Shown: piece by piece, positions 17,680 to 27,378 of the stretch | How the letters are laid out: the number at the start of each line of letters is the position of its first letter | Numbering within the stretch: the first letter of the stretch is position 1 | From: Metallibacterium scheffleri | Lineage (GTDB): Bacteria > Pseudomonadota > Gammaproteobacteria > Xanthomonadales > Rhodanobacteraceae | Direction: 5' to 3' | Assembly: GCF_002077135.1 (NCBI RefSeq) | Contig: NZ_LDOS01000002.1 | Coordinates: forward strand, 186,001-250,000 | Length of the DNA stretch: 64,000 nucleotides | Made by a program: the position numbers and the translations under genes | Notes under the pieces: model-generated | Database searches by the model: none | The model's input: only the letters and a program-made list of their open reading frames with translations | What the model was told of the DNA's origin: nothing

Positions 17680-18249
17680 ATGGGACGTCGAGTCGGTGCA
17701 ACGATCCGCCTGGAGTGCGGGTTTTCGATGGTGGAGCTGCTGATTGCGCTGGCCATCCTGGCGGTGCTGGTCAGCTTGGCCGTGCCCGGCATGCGCACGT
17801 TGCTGGTCAGTCGGCAGGTGACCGGCGCCCGCAACGACCTGCTGGCCGATCTGCAGACCGCGCGCACCCTGGCGATCAGCCGCACGCAACGGGTCGGCGT
17901 GGTCGCCAGCGGTGGCCATTGGCAGGATGGCTGGCAGATCCAGCCGGATGGCACGCCGTCCGCGGCGAGCTACAGCGCGGCCAGCGCTACGCCACTGCAC
18001 GCGCATGAAGCACTGGGCGCCGGGTTCACCGCCGCCATGGATCGCGGCGGCGCGATCGATCGCGTGGTGTTCGCGCGGGATGGCAGCGTGTACGACACCG
18101 CCAGCAAGGCGCGCGCCAGCGACGACACGACCTTCGGCGTGTGCAAGCCCGCTGGCGCGAGCGCGCAGGCAATGGTGCTGGTCGTGCACGCCTCGGGGCA
18201 GATGGAGTCCTACCGCGACCGCCGCGTGAGCGGAGCGAGCTGCCCATGA
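17680..18249 (+). CDS. fimT: Type IV pilus minor pilin FimT/GspH
   Basis: A 189-residue prepilin. After a 13-residue leader the prepilin peptidase site G|FSMVELLIALAIL is present, with Glu at +5, followed by the hydrophobic helix that holds the pilin in the membrane and then the fibre. The GspH/FimT globular domain follows (ARNDLLADLQTARTLAISR). FimT has been linked to DNA binding during natural transformation in related bacteria (Legionella, Xanthomonas-type FimT); the tail here contains Arg residues (SYRDRRVSG) that would suit this, which is inference. First gene of the operon; its stop overlaps pilV by four bases. Confidence 0.88.
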   Translation: MGRRVGATIRLECGFSMVELLIALAILAVLVSLAVPGMRTLLVSRQVTGARNDLLADLQTARTLAISRTQRVGVVASGGHWQDGWQIQPDGTPSAASYSAASATPLHAHEALGAGFTAAMDRGGAIDRVVFARDGSVYDTASKARASDDTTFGVCKPAGASAQAMVLVVHASGQMESYRDRRVSGASCP

Positions 18250-18779
18250 ACACGCATGCCGTGCAACGCGCGAACGGCTTCAGCCTGGTCGAGGTGCTGG
18301 TCGCGGTGCTGATCTTCAGCCTCGGCCTGCTCGGCATGGCCGCACTGCTGGTGGTGGCCACGCAGTCCAGCCACGCCTCGTATTTGCGCACGCAGGTCGG
18401 CTTCCTGGCCGAACAGATGGCCAACCGCATGCGCGCGAATCCGCAGGGCGTGTGGTCCGGACACTACGACAGCGCCGTGTATCCGGTCAGCGGGACGCCG
18501 CCGGTTTGCGACAGCGCCGCCGGTTGCTCGCCGGCGCAGGTCGCGCAGCGCGACCGGATCCTGTGGAGCCGCCAGTTGCAGCAGTTCCTGCCCGCCGGCG
18601 TCAGCGCGGCGCTGCAGTGCACGCAGCCGGCGGGCGGTCCCGCGATCAGTGCGGCGCAATTCGCCTACCGCCCGCCCTATGCGGGCACCTGTTCGATGAC
18701 CGTTACCTGGACCGAAGCCGCGTTGGCGCGCGGCGCCATGCCCGGCGCACAAACCTTTGCCTGGGTTTTCCAGCCATGA
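18246..18779 (+). CDS. pilV: Type IV pilus minor pilin PilV
   Basis: A 177-residue minor prepilin with cleavage site G|FSLVEVLVAVLIFSLGLLG at about residue 12, the PilV-type signature. It would prime pilus assembly together with PilW, PilX and FimT. The globular part has four cysteines (CDSAAGC, CTQ, CSM). The gene overlaps its neighbours by four bases on both sides (ATGA), so translation is coupled along the operon. Confidence 0.9.
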   Translation: MNTHAVQRANGFSLVEVLVAVLIFSLGLLGMAALLVVATQSSHASYLRTQVGFLAEQMANRMRANPQGVWSGHYDSAVYPVSGTPPVCDSAAGCSPAQVAQRDRILWSRQLQQFLPAGVSAALQCTQPAGGPAISAAQFAYRPPYAGTCSMTVTWTEAALARGAMPGAQTFAWVFQP

Positions 18780-20107
18780 CGCCGCGCCGTGATGGTGGCA
18801 CCGGGTTCACCCTGGTCGAACTGATGATCGCGCTGGCGCTGGGTCTGCTGGTGACCGCCGGCATCATCAGCGTGTTCGTTGCCACCAGCAAGGCCGGCAA
18901 CGTGCAGACACAGATGGCGCGGCTGCAGGAGGAAGGTCGCTACGCCATGGGCCAGATCGGCAGCGATCTGAGCATGGCCGCCGGCCTCTACGGCGCCAAC
19001 ACCGGCGGTCTGGCCACGCAGGAAACCTACGGCTACATGGATGGACTGCGCAGCCCCACGGCGTATGTGCAGTACGCCAGCCTGGGCCTGCCCGACAACG
19101 CGGTGATACTGGCCAATCCGCCCGCGGCGCCGTATCCGCTGCCCTCGCGCATCTACGTCAGCGGCTACGAGTGCAGTACCGCCGCATGCATGCCCGCCGT
19201 GCCGATTGCGGTCGCGCCGGCGATGGGCACGGCGGCGGGCAATCGCGTGCCGGGTGCCGATGTGCTGACCGTGCGCTATGTCAGCGGCCGTGGCTGGTCG
19301 GTGGTCGAGGGTGGCTCGGCGCAGGACTGCGACGCGACCAACAATCTCACCTCGCTCAGCATCGCCACGCAGACCGGCGATGCACCCCTGTCGAGTTTCC
19401 AGACGGGTGATCTGGCGCTGCTCACCGACGGCTCCGCCGCGGCGGTGTTCAAGGTCACGCGCGCCGGTGGCGTGTTCACCCCGGCCAGCGATTTTCCGGG
19501 CCATGCACCCGGTTGCGTCGATACGCAGACCGATGCGCGCCTGTTCAACTTCACGCGCGACTTCACCACCGTGACCTATTACCTGCAGTTGCTGGCCGAC
19601 AGCAATCCGGATGCGCCGGCCGGGCATCGGGTCGCCGCGCTGATGCGCAAGGTGAATGGCGGTGCGGCCGAGGAAATCGCGCGTGGCGTCGAGCGCCTGG
19701 ATTTCCGCTACGTGATCGAAAACGCCAGCGGCGGCGTGAGCGTGCTGGGTGCCGCCAGCGTGGCGGCGGGTACCGATGGTTCCGGCAACGCCATCGCCTG
19801 CCCGGTGCAGCCTGACCTGAGTGCCTTCACCGGCGCCACGCTGACCGAGCTGCAGCAGGGCTGTCTGTGGCGCGCCCTGCGTGCCATCGAAGTGCACGCC
19901 CTGGTCGCCAATGCCACGCTGCTGCCCACGCTCAGCGCCGGCGAGCTGGCCTACCGTTACTCCTGCGACGGCAGCGCCGCATGCGCCAATACCGGCGCCG
20001 CGCAGGTGCCCACCGCGCTCACCACGCCGCTGCCCAACGGCCTCGACAAACGCATGCTGCGGCGCGAATTCGTCGGCCTGTACAGCGTACGCAACTACAA
20101 CCCGTGA
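18776..20107 (+). CDS. pilW: Type IV pilus assembly protein PilW
   Basis: A 443-residue minor prepilin-like protein with cleavage site G|FTLVELMIALALGLLVTAG. The start ATG 18776 overlaps the pilV stop. Beyond the N-terminal helix the sequence matches the long PilW family of Xanthomonadales (ARLQEEGRYAMGQIGSDLSMAAG; DVLTVRYVSGRGW; RVAALMRKVNGGAAEEIARGVERLDFRYV). Minor pilins form the tip complex with PilY1. Length is on the high side compared with Pseudomonas PilW (about 274) but usual for this group. Confidence 0.9.
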   Translation: MTPRRDGGTGFTLVELMIALALGLLVTAGIISVFVATSKAGNVQTQMARLQEEGRYAMGQIGSDLSMAAGLYGANTGGLATQETYGYMDGLRSPTAYVQYASLGLPDNAVILANPPAAPYPLPSRIYVSGYECSTAACMPAVPIAVAPAMGTAAGNRVPGADVLTVRYVSGRGWSVVEGGSAQDCDATNNLTSLSIATQTGDAPLSSFQTGDLALLTDGSAAAVFKVTRAGGVFTPASDFPGHAPGCVDTQTDARLFNFTRDFTTVTYYLQLLADSNPDAPAGHRVAALMRKVNGGAAEEIARGVERLDFRYVIENASGGVSVLGAASVAAGTDGSGNAIACPVQPDLSAFTGATLTELQQGCLWRALRAIEVHALVANATLLPTLSAGELAYRYSCDGSAACANTGAAQVPTALTTPLPNGLDKRMLRREFVGLYSVRNYNP

Positions 20108-20739
20108 TGGTCATGTCCATGCGCATCCGCCAGCCGATCGTTTCCGCCATGCCGCCCCGTCCGCGCGGCGCGGCGCTGATGGTGGCGCTGGTGTTCATGC
20201 TGCTGCTGGCGATCCTCGCCATCGGCGCCATGCGCAGCGCCGTGCTGCAGGAGAAGATGGTCGGCGCGGTGCGCAACCAGCAACTCGCGGGCATGGGCGC
20301 CGAGTCGGCGCTGCGCGCCGCCGAGTTCCGCCTGTGGTCGGCCAGCATCAGCGCGCAGCCGGTCATCTGCGGCGCAGCCGCGCTGGGCGGCTGCTTCAGC
20401 TATGTCGCCGGTCAGCCCAATGCCGCGGTACAGGCCTTCGTCGCTGCCAGCGGCTGGTACAGCGCCGGCGGCACCAGCTATGCGACGCAGGACATGACGA
20501 CGCTCGCCGGCACGCAGGTCACCGCGCGGCTCGCCGTGAACCCGGTATTCCTGATCGAGGATCTTGGCATCGAGACGCCGCCTGGCCTCGGCCCGGCACG
20601 CGAATCCGGCGCCACCGGCCCCAAAACCGGCCCGGGCAGCACCGACAAACATCTGTATCGCATCACCGCGCGCAGCACCGGCGGCAACGCCAACAGCCTG
20701 CGCGTGGTGCAGAGCACCTTTGCCGCCAAGAGCAACTGA
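20107..20739 (+). CDS. pilX: Type IV pilus assembly protein PilX
   Basis: A 210-residue minor pilin-like protein. The start ATG at 20107 shares a base with the pilW TGA. The N-terminus reads RPRGAALMVALVFMLLLAILAIGAMR, the PilX type with GAALMVALVFMLLL and no canonical Glu5, followed by QEKMVGAVRNQQLAGMGAESALRAAE, the family-typical helix. The C-terminal TDKHLYRITARSTGGNANSLRVVQSTF matches the PilX end. It acts with PilY1 in pilus tip priming and adhesion. Confidence 0.88.
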   Translation: MVMSMRIRQPIVSAMPPRPRGAALMVALVFMLLLAILAIGAMRSAVLQEKMVGAVRNQQLAGMGAESALRAAEFRLWSASISAQPVICGAAALGGCFSYVAGQPNAAVQAFVAASGWYSAGGTSYATQDMTTLAGTQVTARLAVNPVFLIEDLGIETPPGLGPARESGATGPKTGPGSTDKHLYRITARSTGGNANSLRVVQSTFAAKSN

Positions 20740-20749
20740 GGACCACGCC

Positions 20750-23700
20750 ATGCGCCAGCGTCCCCGCACCGGCCACGCACACGTTGTCTTCACGCTTGCG
20801 CTGCTGCTTACGCTCGGTGCGGGTCTGCGCAGCGCGCCCGCGCTGGCTGCCGTGTATTACACCGTGGACCTCAGCACCACGCCGCCGGATCTGACCAAGG
20901 GCGTCGATCCGAATATCGCCGTCACCTTTGATGACTCCGGTTCGATGAGCCTGGACTACATGGGCGACAACCGCCCTTTCGACAATGCCGGGTGGGGTTC
21001 CGCGCCATGGCGCTGCGCGGGTGTCATCGATCCGCGTGTCACCGCCGCGGGCGACCTGCGCGCCCATGCCATGAATGGCGTGTACTACAACCCCAACGTA
21101 CAGTATCTGCCGCCGCTGTACGCGGACGGCACGGTGTTTCCGAATGCCGATGCCAGCCTGGTCGCGGTCTGGCGCGACGGCATTCTCAGGAACCGACCGC
21201 TTGCCGCCGCCGATCCGGGCACGACCGATTTCACCCGCGCATGGCAATGCGCCAATGGCCTGGCCAATCCGGTGGGCACGGGACCGTTCTACTGGCGCCT
21301 CAAGGCCGGGGTGGATATCGGCACGCCGGTCGCGGTCAACACCGCTGCGCTCTACGACGCGGCCAACTGGGAGGCGATCGCGGTACCCGCCAGCGAGTAC
21401 CAGAACTGGGCCAACTGGTGGGCGTACTACCGCACGCGCAATCTGATGACGCGCACGGCGCTGTCGCGGGTGTTCGGCGGCCTGGGTGACAACATCCGCG
21501 TGGTCTTCCAGAACATCAACAGCAACACGGCTACGTATCCATGGCTGGCGAAAAACGTCACTACGCTGGGTGCATTCAGCGGCGCCGTGCGCAGCGGATT
21601 TTTCAACTGGGTCTACCAGGTGCCGGCTAGCGGCAGCACGCCCGATCGTGCCGCGACGATTCGCGCGGGCGAGTTTTTCACCGGTGGCGCCGGCAGCGTC
21701 CAGTTCACCAGCGCGGACCCGTACTGGAACGGCCTGAGCGGCGCGGACAAGGCCGACCTGACCTGCCGGCAGAACTTTCACATGCTGGTCACCGATGGTT
21801 ACTGGAACGAAACCGATCCAAACTTGCCGAGTGGCTATTTCAACGGCGAAGCCTCGCGCATGCTGCCCGACGCCACCGCCTACAACGCCGGCGCTGCCAC
21901 CAGCCGGATTTTTTCCGAGGTCGGTGGCGCACCCTACGATTCATCGCTGGCCAACATCGCTTTTTATTACTGGGCCAGCGACTTGCGCGCCGATCTGGCC
22001 AACAACGTGCCGGCGTATTTTCCCGACAAGACCACCGGCGTCACTGGCGCACCGGTGACCGGCGTGATCAGCAACCCGGCCGCGATTCCCGAGATCTACT
22101 ACAACCCCGCCAACGACCCGGCCAGCTGGCAGCACGTGGTGCAGTTCATGGTCACCCTCGGCGTGGCCGGCACGTTGAACTATCCGCTGGATTTCACCGC
22201 GTTGCGCACCGGCGCGCGGACCTGGCCGCGTCCGCTCAACAACGCCGCGTCCGCGGTGGACGACACCTGGCATGCCTCGGTCAACGGTCGCGGCGATTAC
22301 TTCAGCGCCTCCGATCCGGGCGAACTGGTCAGCAAGCTGCAGGACATCATCGACAGCATCATCGCGCGGCGCAGCTCCAGCACGGCCAGCAGCCTCAGCA
22401 CCGCGGTGCTCACAGTGAACACGGTGAGCTACAGCACCGGCTATGACTCCAGCGACTGGAGCGGCACCGCCACCGCGCGCATGGTCGATGCCGATACCGG
22501 TTTGTTCGGCAACACGCTGTGGGATGCCGGCTGCAAGTTGAGTGGCGGCTTCTGCGTGGCCACGGGCACCAACCTGGGCGCGGGGCGCGATCCGGATACG
22601 CGCGTGATCCTGACCGCGCAAGGCACCGGTGCCGGACAAGGCATCGCCTTCCGCTGGGCGGCGTTGCCGACGACACTGCAGAGCCTGCTCGACCAGGACG
22701 AGAACGGCGTCAGCGATGGCCACGGCAGCGCGCGGCTGGATTTCCTGCGCGGCGATCGCGGCAACGAGGGCGTCCTGTTCCATCGCCGCGGCTCGGTACT
22801 GGGTGCGGTGGTCAACTCGCAGGCGCTGTACGTGGCCGCTCCGGACAGCGGCTACCGCGACACGTTTCCCGCCGGCACGCCCGAGCAGGTCGCGGCGGCC
22901 GCCGGCACGACCTACGAGCAATTCGTTTTCGACCATCGTAACCGCGCGCCGACCATCTACCTCGGCGCCAACGACGGCATGCTGCATGCGATCGACGCCA
23001 CCGCCACGACCGCCGGCGGCAGCGAGCGCTGGGCCTACGTGCCGTACACGCTGTACCCGACATTGAGCAAGATCAGCGCCATGAACGACACGTTGCAGCC
23101 CATGGTGGATGCCACGCCGATCGAGCGCGATGTGTTCTTCGGCGGGGCCTGGCACACGATCCTCGTCGGTGGACTGCGTCTCGGCGGGCGCGGCATCTAC
23201 GCGCTGGACATCACCAGCCCGACCGCCAGCGAGGCCAGCCCGGGTGCCAAGGTGCTGTGGGAGTTCAGCCACGCGTCCAGCGGTGGCGCCGACCTTGCCT
23301 ACACGTATGCTCAGCCCAACGTCGCGCGCCTGGCCAACGGCAAGTGGGTGGTGCTGGTACCCGTGGGCTATTTTCCCCACGGCAGCATGGCGCCGGCCGC
23401 CAGCAACAGCTACAGCAGCCTGTTCGTGCTGGATGCGCAGACCGGCACGCTGATCCGCCAGATCAAGACCTCCAGTGCGCCGCAAACCGCCGTGCTCAGC
23501 TACGGCCTGGCCGCGCCGGTGCTGGGCGACTACCAGAACGACCAGATCGACGACGTGGCGTTCGCCGGTGACATCCAGGGCAACCTGTGGCGCTTCGATC
23601 TGTCCGCTGCCAACCCGGCCAACTGGAGCGTCGACCTGATATTCAAGCCGCTGACGCCGGGCGCGCGTCCGATCACCGTCATGCCGCGTCTGTTTGCGGA

Positions 23701-24334
23701 CGTGTTCACGCGTAAGTTCGATGTCGTGTTCGGCACCGGCAAGTACCTGGGCCTGAGCGATCGCACCAACGCCGGCGTACCCACGCAGGCAATCTATGGC
23801 GTGCGCGAGTATGGTGCCGCCGCGCCCGCGTACCCCATCACCGACAGCCAGCTGGTGCTGCAGGATCTGGGCACGCTCGCCAATGGCGCGCGCGTGCTCA
23901 CCGACCTGCCGGTCACGGCGGATCATCGCGGCTGGTATTTCCTGCTGGACAGCGCGCCCGGCGAGCGCAGCGTGGTCAGCCCCGTCGCACTGTTCAACAC
24001 CAACCGCGCCGTTCTGGCCACGTTGATCCCCGGCGGCAGCGATCCCTGCAATCCCAGCCGTCAAGGCGCAGTGATGGTGATCGATGCCGCCAATGGTGGT
24101 GCCAGTGCGGGGCTCGCATCACTGGCCCTCGGATTCGACGTGCCATCCGGCTACGCCGTGGCCGGCATCAGCGTGGGCAATCCTCCCGCGGCGGGCGCGT
24201 TGCCGGTGGCCACGCGTGTCGGTGGCGGCAATCTCATGCTGCCCGGCATCCTGCTGCCCGGCGGCAGCACCTTCCAGTTTTCTGACAGCTACTGGCGGCG
24301 CCGTTCCTGGCGCGTGCTGCAACAGGGGCAATGA
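20750..24334 (+). CDS. pilY1: PilY1-type pilus tip adhesin/assembly protein
   Basis: A 1194-residue secreted protein found at the type IV pilus tip, where it controls retraction and adhesion. A signal peptide (to about residue 34) is followed by a variable N-terminal von Willebrand A-like domain; the MIDAS-type motif DDSGS is at residues 61-65. The C-terminal beta-propeller begins around [20 protein letters not shown] and contains [17 protein letters not shown], a PilY1 hallmark, and the calcium-binding-like loop DYQNDQIDD near residue 925. The sequence ends [17 protein letters not shown]. The start ATG 20750 lies 11 bases after pilX. The last codons overlap pilE. Confidence 0.93.
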   Translation: MRQRPRTGHAHVVFTLALLLTLGAGLRSAPALAAVYYTVDLSTTPPDLTKGVDPNIAVTFDDSGSMSLDYMGDNRPFDNAGWGSAPWRCAGVIDPRVTAAGDLRAHAMNGVYYNPNVQYLPPLYADGTVFPNADASLVAVWRDGILRNRPLAAADPGTTDFTRAWQCANGLANPVGTGPFYWRLKAGVDIGTPVAVNTAALYDAANWEAIAVPASEYQNWANWWAYYRTRNLMTRTALSRVFGGLGDNIRVVFQNINSNTATYPWLAKNVTTLGAFSGAVRSGFFNWVYQVPASGSTPDRAATIRAGEFFTGGAGSVQFTSADPYWNGLSGADKADLTCRQNFHMLVTDGYWNETDPNLPSGYFNGEASRMLPDATAYNAGAATSRIFSEVGGAPYDSSLANIAFYYWASDLRADLANNVPAYFPDKTTGVTGAPVTGVISNPAAIPEIYYNPANDPASWQHVVQFMVTLGVAGTLNYPLDFTALRTGARTWPRPLNNAASAVDDTWHASVNGRGDYFSASDPGELVSKLQDIIDSIIARRSSSTASSLSTAVLTVNTVSYSTGYDSSDWSGTATARMVDADTGLFGNTLWDAGCKLSGGFCVATGTNLGAGRDPDTRVILTAQGTGAGQGIAFRWAALPTTLQSLLDQDENGVSDGHGSARLDFLRGDRGNEGVLFHRRGSVLGAVVNSQALYVAAPDSGYRDTFPAGTPEQVAAAAGTTYEQFVFDHRNRAPTIYLGANDGMLHAIDATATTAGGSERWAYVPYTLYPTLSKISAMNDTLQPMVDATPIERDVFFGGAWHTILVGGLRLGGRGIYALDITSPTASEASPGAKVLWEFSHASSGGADLAYTYAQPNVARLANGKWVVLVPVGYFPHGSMAPAASNSYSSLFVLDAQTGTLIRQIKTSSAPQTAVLSYGLAAPVLGDYQNDQIDDVAFAGDIQGNLWRFDLSAANPANWSVDLIFKPLTPGARPITVMPRLFADVFTRKFDVVFGTGKYLGLSDRTNAGVPTQAIYGVREYGAAAPAYPITDSQLVLQDLGTLANGARVLTDLPVTADHRGWYFLLDSAPGERSVVSPVALFNTNRAVLATLIPGGSDPCNPSRQGAVMVIDAANGGASAGLASLALGFDVPSGYAVAGISVGNPPAAGALPVATRVGGGNLMLPGILLPGGSTFQFSDSYWRRRSWRVLQQGQ

Positions 24335-24768
24335 GCATGACCATGACCAACGCATCCCGGGAACAGCCGCCGTGCCGCGCGCACGGTTTCACCCTCATCG
24401 AGCTGATGATCGTGGTGGTGATCATCGCCATCCTCGCCGCCATCGCCATCCCCAGCTATCGCAACCATGTGCTGCGCACGCAGCGCACCGACGGCAAGGA
24501 TTTGCTGCTGCGCCTCGCCCTGGCGCAGGAGCGCTACTACACCGCCAACAACCGCTACACCGCGACGTTTGCCGATCTGGCGCAGGCATCCAGTTCCGAG
24601 CACGGCTACTACGTGGCGCAGGTCGCCACTGCCCGTTCCAGTCTGGCCTACACCCTGACCGCGGTGCCACAAGCCGATCAGGTCAGTGATGCCTGCGGTG
24701 ATCTCACCCTCGACAACACCGGCGTCAAGGCCTATTCCGGCAACACCGGCAACGGCCCCTGCTGGTAG
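24331..24768 (+). CDS. pilE: Type IV pilin PilE-like minor pilin
   Basis: A 145-residue prepilin with leader ending HG and cleavage site [25 protein letters not shown], the classical pilin N-terminus with Glu5. The rest is short: [28 protein letters not shown]-type block, typical of PilE minor pilins of the Xanthomonadales fimT-pilE cluster, and a C-terminal disulfide pair (DACGDL and GPCW). It is the last gene of the operon. Starts at 24331 (overlapping the pilY1 stop) or the ATG six bases on are equally possible. Confidence 0.9.
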   Translation: MSMTMTNASREQPPCRAHGFTLIELMIVVVIIAILAAIAIPSYRNHVLRTQRTDGKDLLLRLALAQERYYTANNRYTATFADLAQASSSEHGYYVAQVATARSSLAYTLTAVPQADQVSDACGDLTLDNTGVKAYSGNTGNGPCW

Positions 24769-24808
24769 CGCGCCCGGCGCGACGCATGCGCACGGCATCC
24801 GTGCGTTC

Positions 24809-24837
24809 TTGTCGCTGCATGCATCCGTGCGTACACT
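24809..24837 (+). promoter_or_regulatory. Putative promoter of tRNA-Thr
   Basis: TTGTCG (24809-24814) and TACACT (24832-24837) are separated by 17 bases and end 12 bases before the tRNA, the geometry of a sigma70 stable-RNA promoter. Both hexamers match consensus at four of six positions. Confidence 0.6.
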
Positions 24838-24849
24838 ACGCGACCTTTC

Positions 24850-24925
24850 GCCGGAGTAGCTCAGTTGGTAGAGCGGCGCATTCGTAATGCGTAGGTCGTA
24901 GGTTCGACTCCTATCTCCGGCACCA
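24850..24925 (+). tRNA. tRNA-Thr (anticodon CGT)
   Basis: A complete 76-base tRNA. The acceptor stem GCCGGAG pairs with CTCCGGC, the D-arm is GCTCAGTTGGTAGAGC, the anticodon stem-loop is GCGCA-TTCGTAA-TGCGT with anticodon CGT (reads ACG, Thr), and the T-arm loop is GGTTCGACTCC. Discriminator A and an encoded CCA (24923-24925) follow. The DNA right after its 3' end is accessory in character, as is frequent for tRNA genes, but I find no duplicate of the tRNA 3' end within the window. Confidence 0.95.
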
Positions 24926-25030
24926 CCAACACTTCCTGGCACGTCCGCGGAAGTCCAGAAACCCGGCTGAAATCCAGCTTGATGCTCGCCCGGGAAAATC
25001 GAATGAAGCTGCTCGTCGGTTTCCTCGTAA

Positions 25031-25858
25031 TCATTTTGGCCCCCCCGGCGTGTTCGTGCTGGCTTTTGCCGCAACGGTCTGGGGTTGTGGCGCTGGAAAG
25101 GAAATCGCACAGGCCTGCCTGCTGAGCGTCGGGGTGTGGCCGTGCGCAAATGGCCCGGTTGGAGGCGTGTAGGTGGCCGTGAACTGATTGGGTACCGTGT
25201 AGCTGTAGCCGGTCAGGTTGCCCTCGGCGTCGTAACTCTGATTCGTCGTCGCGCTGGCCAGGCTGAGCTGGCCGAAGTTGGCGCTTCCGGGCGCCGGCAG
25301 CGGGCTCGGCACCGTCTCCTCGTCGGCCACCGTGAGCGTGCCATTGAGGATTTTCTGTTCGGCCAATTGATACCAAGGCGTTCCGCCCGTGGGCCGCGCG
25401 TAGCTGGCCTGCGCGGTCACCTGCCCATCGGCGCTGTACGCCGTGTCCTGCGCCGACATCAGCCAGCCGCCCACGTTGACCGTGATCCAGATCGCCTCGC
25501 CGGAATCGTAGTATTTCTCCGTGGTGCCATTCATGAAGTACTGCGCCGTCGCCAGCAGGTGGCCGGCGGCGTCGTACTGCTGCGTCGACTCGATGCCGTT
25601 GTCCGTCTGCCCCGCCGTCAGATCCACCTGATACCACGTTCCAGTGCGCTCGCCGCGCAGGTCGTAACTGAAACGCTGCGCCATCAGATCAGTGCCGCTG
25701 TTGCCACCGATCGTCTCCACGCTGACCACGTTGCCGGCCGCGTCGTAGCTGTTCTCGTAGCTCGGCGCAGCACCTGCAGGATTGCCCAGCACGATGGAAC
25801 CGTTGACCAGTTGACCGTTCGCGATGACTACCCGGTTGTCGGCGTCGTAGGTGAACAC
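25031..25858 (-). pseudogene. Rhs/YD-repeat protein fragment
   Basis: A 275-residue open frame made of Rhs/YD repeats: FTYDADNRVV, NSYDAAGNVVSVE, FSYDLRGERTGTWY, QQYDAAGHLLATA, QSYDAEGNLTGYSY. Full Rhs proteins are over 1000 residues and form a shell around a C-terminal toxin. Here the frame begins at a GTG directly after an in-frame stop, within the repeat region, and the last 50 residues are Pro/Thr-rich without an Rhs core end (no DPxG-type boundary seen). It is therefore a displaced internal fragment. It lies downstream of the ankyrin and lipase genes on the same strand, as expected from recombination in an Rhs toxin locus. Confidence 0.75.
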
Positions 25859-25878
25859 GTTTCAGCGCGCCGCGCGGC

Positions 25879-26694
25879 TTATGGGTGACCACCTCCGCTG
25901 TCGGAGGATGACGGGGACAAACCCGGCGGAGGAGGTAAGACAACGAATCCCTTCGGGCGCGGCGTGGGCCGATAGCCCTTAGTTGCAAGCATCTGCAGAA
26001 CCTTCAATCTCGCAGCGGCAACTGGTGTGCCAGGCGGTACTCCACGCGCGTCCACGCCATTTGCAAGATCTTGCAGGTTGTAGTCGTACCCATGCCTCAA
26101 GAGCATTTCGACCACATCGAACTTGGCCAGCGCTGCAGCATCCGTGGCAGCTGTGCTGCTGCCATCGTAACGCTCGTTAACGTCTGCGCCATGTTCGAGC
26201 AGGAGCTTCACGTTTTGCATTCGATCCTGTTCGATCGCAGCTGAGAGCGCTAGCTCGAATCCACCTGCCGCCTTGATATTTGGATCGCCACCATGGGCCA
26301 GCACCATCGGCAGCCACCGCGGATCGCTGCTTTCTGCTGCGAGCCACGTCGCCGACATGTCGCCGCTCTGTTTCATCTTGAAATTCGGATTGGCGCCTAA
26401 CCGCAGCAACCGTTCTGCACCCCCGTGGTTGTGGCACTCCATGGTCCAGATCAGCACCGTCATATCCCGATAGCCAGTCGCGTTGACGCTGGCCCCTTGC
26501 TTCACCAAGGTATCGATCTTGTGGATGTCGCCCGCACAGGCCGCATTCACCAGTGCCAAGGTCTGCGGGTCGGCAAATACGTCGCTCGCGGACTTGCCGC
26601 CGATCACCACTTGGCTGCACCCCACTGTCTGCATGATCATCGTCATCAACCCCAGGGCAAGCAACGAGCGCCACCGTTTCATCTGGAGACTCAT
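25879..26694 (-). CDS. Ankyrin-repeat lipoprotein, possible immunity protein
   Basis: A 271-residue protein with a hydrophobic export signal ending TVGC, a weak lipobox (Cys about residue 26), then four or five ankyrin repeats: ALVNAACAGDIHKIDTLVKQ, LIWTMECHNHGGAERLLRLGANPN, MVLAHGGDPNIKAAG, ALSAAIEQDRMQNVKLLLEHGADVN, DAAALAKFDVVEMLLRHGYD. A Pro/Ser-rich tail ends the protein. Its ATG overlaps the TGA of the lipase gene by four bases, so the two are translationally coupled. Periplasmic repeat lipoproteins next to lipases are known immunity partners of type VI lipase effectors; that role is inference from context here. Confidence 0.65.
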   Translation of the reverse strand: MSLQMKRWRSLLALGLMTMIMQTVGCSQVVIGGKSASDVFADPQTLALVNAACAGDIHKIDTLVKQGASVNATGYRDMTVLIWTMECHNHGGAERLLRLGANPNFKMKQSGDMSATWLAAESSDPRWLPMVLAHGGDPNIKAAGGFELALSAAIEQDRMQNVKLLLEHGADVNERYDGSSTAATDAAALAKFDVVEMLLRHGYDYNLQDLANGVDARGVPPGTPVAAARLKVLQMLATKGYRPTPRPKGFVVLPPPPGLSPSSSDSGGGHP

Positions 26695-27353
26695 GGTCCC
26701 GTCCCTCCGTTCGAGGCGCCTTGCAACTGCGTCAGGCGGTAGTTGAGCGCGAGTGCAACCGACATGATCGAGTGCTGCGCCAGCATCTCGACAGGATTGT
26801 AATCCTCGTACCAGGGAATCGGCGTGCCGTTGCTGGACACCGGCGTCAATGCAATGCGCGTGCCCTCGGCACTGGGCGCCTGCAGCGCCGGCAAGGGCGG
26901 AAGGCCGCTGTATAGTAGCGCCGCATCCAGCGCCGGCACGATCACCGGACTGTCGTCCTGCAACGTGGACAGAATCTCGTGATTGTCGTAGTAGGCACTG
27001 ACCAGTTGCGGCAACTGCTGTACGTATTGAGCATTTGCGCGCGCAAACGTCGCTGCATTCACCCCCGCTGCGTTGAAGGTGTAGGCCGGCAGCCCGGTGA
27101 TGGCGGACTGCAGCGTGGCCAGTCCGCCACCCAGCGAGTGGCCCGTGAAGACGACGTTGACACCGCTCGTGCCTTCCAACTTTGCAACAGCATTCGCCAC
27201 CTTCGCCGCCTCGTCATACTGCTGCGAATCAGCGCCAAAGACCTGCTCGAAATTATTCCTCCAGTCCGGTCCCCACAGCCCACCCTGAGTGCCGCGGTCG
27301 GCGATGATGTAGTTCTGATACAGCGGGCTCTGCTTGCCCTTGTCGGCGTACAC
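26691..27353 (-). CDS. Lipase class 3 / alpha-beta hydrolase, N-terminally truncated
   Basis: A 220-residue fragment of a lipase-3-type hydrolase. The nucleophile elbow VVFTGHSLGGGLATLQSA is intact, preceded by the DRGTQ oxyanion-type strand and followed by a candidate Asp (PVIVPALD or YYDNHE). The frame opens at a GTG 25 bases from the purL stop with no ribosome site, and family-like sequence (DPASRFFAAVYADKG) continues in frame upstream toward the purL end, so the true N-terminal part has been lost. It overlaps the ankyrin lipoprotein gene. It probably came from an Rhs- or T6SS-linked lipase effector whose remaining half was deleted up to the purL stop codon. Confidence 0.65.
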   Translation of the reverse strand: MYADKGKQSPLYQNYIIADRGTQGGLWGPDWRNNFEQVFGADSQQYDEAAKVANAVAKLEGTSGVNVVFTGHSLGGGLATLQSAITGLPAYTFNAAGVNAATFARANAQYVQQLPQLVSAYYDNHEILSTLQDDSPVIVPALDAALLYSGLPPLPALQAPSAEGTRIALTPVSSNGTPIPWYEDYNPVEMLAQHSIMSVALALNYRLTQLQGASNGGTGP

Positions 27354-27378
27354 CGCCGCGAAGAACCTGGATGCCGGA

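Noticed and set aside
24926-27378. tRNA-Thr as attachment site of an integrated element
   Set aside because: No second copy of the tRNA 3' end and no integrase were found in the block; the edge at the tRNA may be coincidence.
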